Assembly: GCF_001619985.1 (NCBI RefSeq)
Contig: NW_017264193.1
Span: 1,245,726 to 1,309,725 of the forward strand
Source: Xylona heveae TC161
Lineage: Eukaryota > Ascomycota > Xylonomycetes > Xylonales > Xylonaceae
Direction of reading: 5' to 3'
Length of the DNA stretch: 64,000 nucleotides
Each line of letters begins with the position of its first letter. Position 1 is the first letter of the stretch. Below the pieces are notes generated by a model that saw only the letters and a list, made by a program, of their open reading frames with translations, searched no databases and was not told where the DNA came from. The translations under genes were made by a program, and so were the position numbers. Shown here in pieces: positions 61,301 to 64,000 of this stretch.

Positions 61301-64000
61301 ATGGATGCATATCCAGGCGATTATGTCGCCCATAATGTCCCATTCGTCATACTGTCTGGGCTTGGCTCTCGGATATCCTCCAGCGAAGACCTACCCGAAA
61401 CTCTGTTTCAAGATGGTGGAATAAAGATTCAATCAAAATTACCACCAGTAACCGGCCCAGGTGCGGAACAACTGCTTGCATCCTTTCTCGACGCCGACCG
61501 TCACAATAGTCATTTGAGCGCCGCTACTAGCTTAGAGAAGCCTTATTTTGCTTTTAAGGTTATAGGGCGAGTGCGTCGAGTCCATATGCGTGATGACGCG
61601 GTGAGCCCGCTGACACTGAAGAAAGGATATCATTTTACCTGCCAGAAAAGCTAAGCCGCCAGCCGGTCTCACAACATCGTCGTCAGTATCGACTACGGCA
61701 GCATTTTCGGGTCGATCTTCTTCTCTTCCAATTCTTCACTCGCCCATCTCACCACTCTCTTTTGGTTCCCCTACTTATCCCGACGGGATCTTAACATCTT
61801 TATGGGCAACGAAACATCAGCGATTACTTCCCGCGGCTTTTGTTTCCTTCTATTCTCTTTTGAGAGATCCAGATCAACCCATTGGAGGCGATGATTCTTT
61901 GGAGCGTGAGATTTGCGAAACCAAGCAAGCGTTTGAATCATCTGGTCAGAGAACCAAATTTATTGTTGTCCTTCTTGGTGACGACCTTCCCCATGATGGG
62001 GGCCTGGAGGAACGATTCACTCATATCCGTCGTGCGGCAGGACTGGATAGTAAAAGCTTTTTCTATATTGCTGCTCTAGATACCTTGTTGTCAGAAGACA
62101 AGGGTTTAGTGGCGAACATTTTATCCACATTGCACACCACATGTATGGACTATTATCGCGATCTTTCGAAGCATGCCAGGCGCAAAAAGAACCGGGCCGT
62201 CATCCCTCCTCCGACATTGCCACCAACTTCCGGTACATCACAGATCCTTTCAGCCCAAGGATGGGGCGCACGGTATGACTTCAAGCTTGGCATATTCGCC
62301 GAGTTTCGCCGAGACTTGGATGCTGCGGGTCGAAATTATGAATCTGCGTATGAAGGTCTTCTGAGTCCGGATGTTTTCGAAGCAATTGCATCGTGGAGCC
62401 CGAGATTTAATGAGGCAAGGATGCTCGCAGATGTGATCGCAATCCGTATTCTCCGCTGTCTTCTCTGGACTAGGCAAACGACGTCTGCCGCTCGTTCGTG
62501 GGGCAATCATCGGGCCAGGCTGCGAGAATTGGTTGATAGAAAAGGCAAAGGGTCATCAAACTATGGTTGGGAGGCTTGGGAGGCGACCTGGGCAAGGGTT
62601 ATGGCAGAACTCGTGCAAGGCGCAAACTTGTCTATTTTTGAGGTCCCCTCTTCCTCTCTGAGCTTCCGGGATAAACCGGACGCAGTATTGGAAATCTTTT
62701 CCGGCCCCGAGAAGGGTATATCCTGGAGTGACGTTCTTCCTTTCGAGCATTTACATCATTCTGGGTATTGGATGAAACTTTCGGCTGCGCGTCTTGGTCT
62801 GCGAAAACTCCTGGCGGAGAAAATCCCAAAGGAAGATCGATTGCCACCACAGTCCCCCATGTCAAAAGCTAGCCGGACCACCTTTACCTACGATGATTAT
62901 CTTTGCAATGAGCCGCATGTAGAAGCTACATTATCCGGCTGCGGTGGTGTCGATCATTCAGCGTTAATCTTGGATGCTCTTGGTCAGTGCCTCCCTGAAT
63001 TCAGCAAGCGGCACCAAGTGAGGGCAGCGGAGGAAATACAATTTTCAATGGCAAGGGAGCTTTTACTGCAGGAGAATTACGAGCCTGCGCACCAAATTTT
63101 GAAACCTCTGTATTCTCGCATGTCATGGCGGCAGGAGGGTTGGTGGGAAATGGTGTTGGAGGTTGGGTTGATGCTCCAAAAATGTGCAAAGCGGGTTGGT
63201 GACTCTGAAAGCATCATCATTCCAGAATTTGAACTTTGTCATCGTGGTGAGTATAGCCCAATTGTTAGGATTGCTTTATCTCAATATGTGTTCTGATACC
63301 ATTTGTTCACCTAAGTATTCGATCTCACCAGCGTGGCGGCGGATTTCCGCCCTAACGTTTCTCTTTGTCTGAAGGGCATGCCCCCTGAGCCGAGACCAGT
63401 CATTTCTATTGGTTCCCGGGATATTGTTTCATTTAGTAAGTCTACATGATATGAGAGAATTCGTCCTGGTCTAATTGATTTGCAGTGTCGACGGCCTTCG
63501 CTTTTGCGTGCGCAGAAGGACACGTTGGTGAGCCCTTGTGCTCACAGTTGACGATTCATTCCAGTGCCAATCCCAAGACGCCGTCGATAGTACTTTCCGA
63601 GATCATTGTGAACTTCCTGGGAGGTATCAAGGCATTCAGGATTCGACATCGAGCCGAAGAGGGCCGGGATCAATGTCAAATGAACACTAGCGCAAATGCC
63701 ATTGACGTTGTCCTCAGCCCACAAGATCATGGGAAAATTTACACTCAAAGGGCATCATCTTCTGTGCAAGCCCCACTTTGCTTCTACGGTCATGCCGACC
63801 TGACTCTCGGTCCAGGCGAGACGAAGGTTTTGGAGATGAAAAGTTTTCTCCGTGAGGCCGGGACCGTCTCGGCCTCTTCAATAATCCTTTGTCTCTGCGA
63901 GGAAAACTTTCAAGTGAATCATGTTTTCTCTTTAGAGGAGAGATATGGTCCAATGTTATGGTGGACCAAGGGACTGGCGGGTCTTACCAGCAAAGCAATC
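61301..64000 (+). CDS. trappc11: TRAPP complex subunit TRAPPC11 (foie gras/gryzun), partial at 3' end
   Basis: Model: exons 61301-61600, 61656-63246, 63316-63435 and 63486 to beyond the window. The visible part is about 842 aa. The N-terminus MDAYPGDYVAHNVPFVILSGLG is diagnostic for the fungal family. A Ser/Thr linker leads to SPTYPDGILTSLWATKHQRLLP, then the foie-gras domain (YYRDLSKHARRKKNR, SQGWGARYDFKLGIFAEFR, AAGRNYESAYEGLL, ASWSPRFNEARMLADV). Near the edge the gryzun-type beta region begins. TRAPPC11 acts in ER-to-Golgi traffic and autophagy; many filamentous fungi retain it although budding yeast lacks it. A GT-AG pair at 63528-63564 would shift the frame and is read through in this model. 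Confidence 0.93.

Noticed and set aside
63528-63564. A GT-AG pair that looks like a short intron in the TRAPPC11 gene
   Set aside because: Removing it shifts to a frame with an early stop, while reading through gives an unbroken frame that resembles the family.
1-64000. Transposons, viral or LTR elements, CRISPR arrays, secondary-metabolite cluster
   Set aside because: No reverse transcriptase, integrase, transposase, capsid or synthase motifs were seen in any frame, and no spaced direct-repeat arrays. Short decayed elements without coding sequence could have escaped a reading by eye.

Overview
The window looks like nuclear DNA of a filamentous ascomycete (Pezizomycotina), most likely a eurotiomycete of the Aspergillus/Penicillium kind. 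The reasons are the many 49-110 nt GT-AG introns with fungal branch sites, pyrimidine-rich leaders, and proteins that read as ordinary filamentous-fungal orthologues (an SskB-type MAPKKK, SasA-type S-adenosylmethionine synthetase, PrnC-type P5C dehydrogenase, a peroxisomal alpha/beta hydrolase). The species call is inference; no rRNA or other marker is present.

Layout. 1-3.2 kb: no gene recognised. 3.2-7.4 kb: sskB MAPKKK (+). 11.1-17.9 kb: a small single-pass membrane protein (+), apq12 (+), gpn3 GTPase (-), S-adenosylmethionine synthetase (+). 17.9-23.2 kb: 5.3 kb without a recognisable gene. 23.2-25.6 kb: Rsc7/Npl6-type remodeller subunit (+). 28.6-30.6 kb: homeobox transcription factor (-), followed by about 4.9 kb of non-coding DNA upstream of it. 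35.5-64 kb: a gene-dense half with a HAD phosphatase (-), nug1 (+), P5C dehydrogenase (+), Brc1/Rtt107 BRCT protein (-), peroxisomal hydrolase (+), alkaline ceramidase (-), prefoldin 1 (+), a charged coiled-coil protein (+), hem25 carrier (-), nit2 amidase (+), opi3 methyltransferase (+), rxt2 (-) and TRAPPC11/gryzun (+, cut by the window end).

The genes are mainly conserved housekeeping and regulatory functions: osmostress signalling, chromatin (Rsc7, Rxt2), ribosome and RNA polymerase assembly (Nug1, GPN3), genome stability (Brc1), lipid and methyl metabolism (SasA supplies the S-adenosylmethionine used by Opi3; ceramidase; Apq12), mitochondrial metabolism (P5CDH, Hem25) and Golgi traffic. 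They do not form an obvious functional cluster. I see no biosynthetic cluster, intact transposon, viral element, tRNA or CRISPR array.

Exon-intron models were built by hand from splice consensus, frame continuity and family alignment from memory; none was checked against RNA or a database. I did not find a convincing undescribed system. The most checkable oddities are tandem splice acceptors (one inside the GPN3 P-loop), a GC-AG intron in prefoldin 1, very small first exons, an intergenic 9-mer repeated at least six times, and two large non-coding blocks around the chromatin and homeobox genes.
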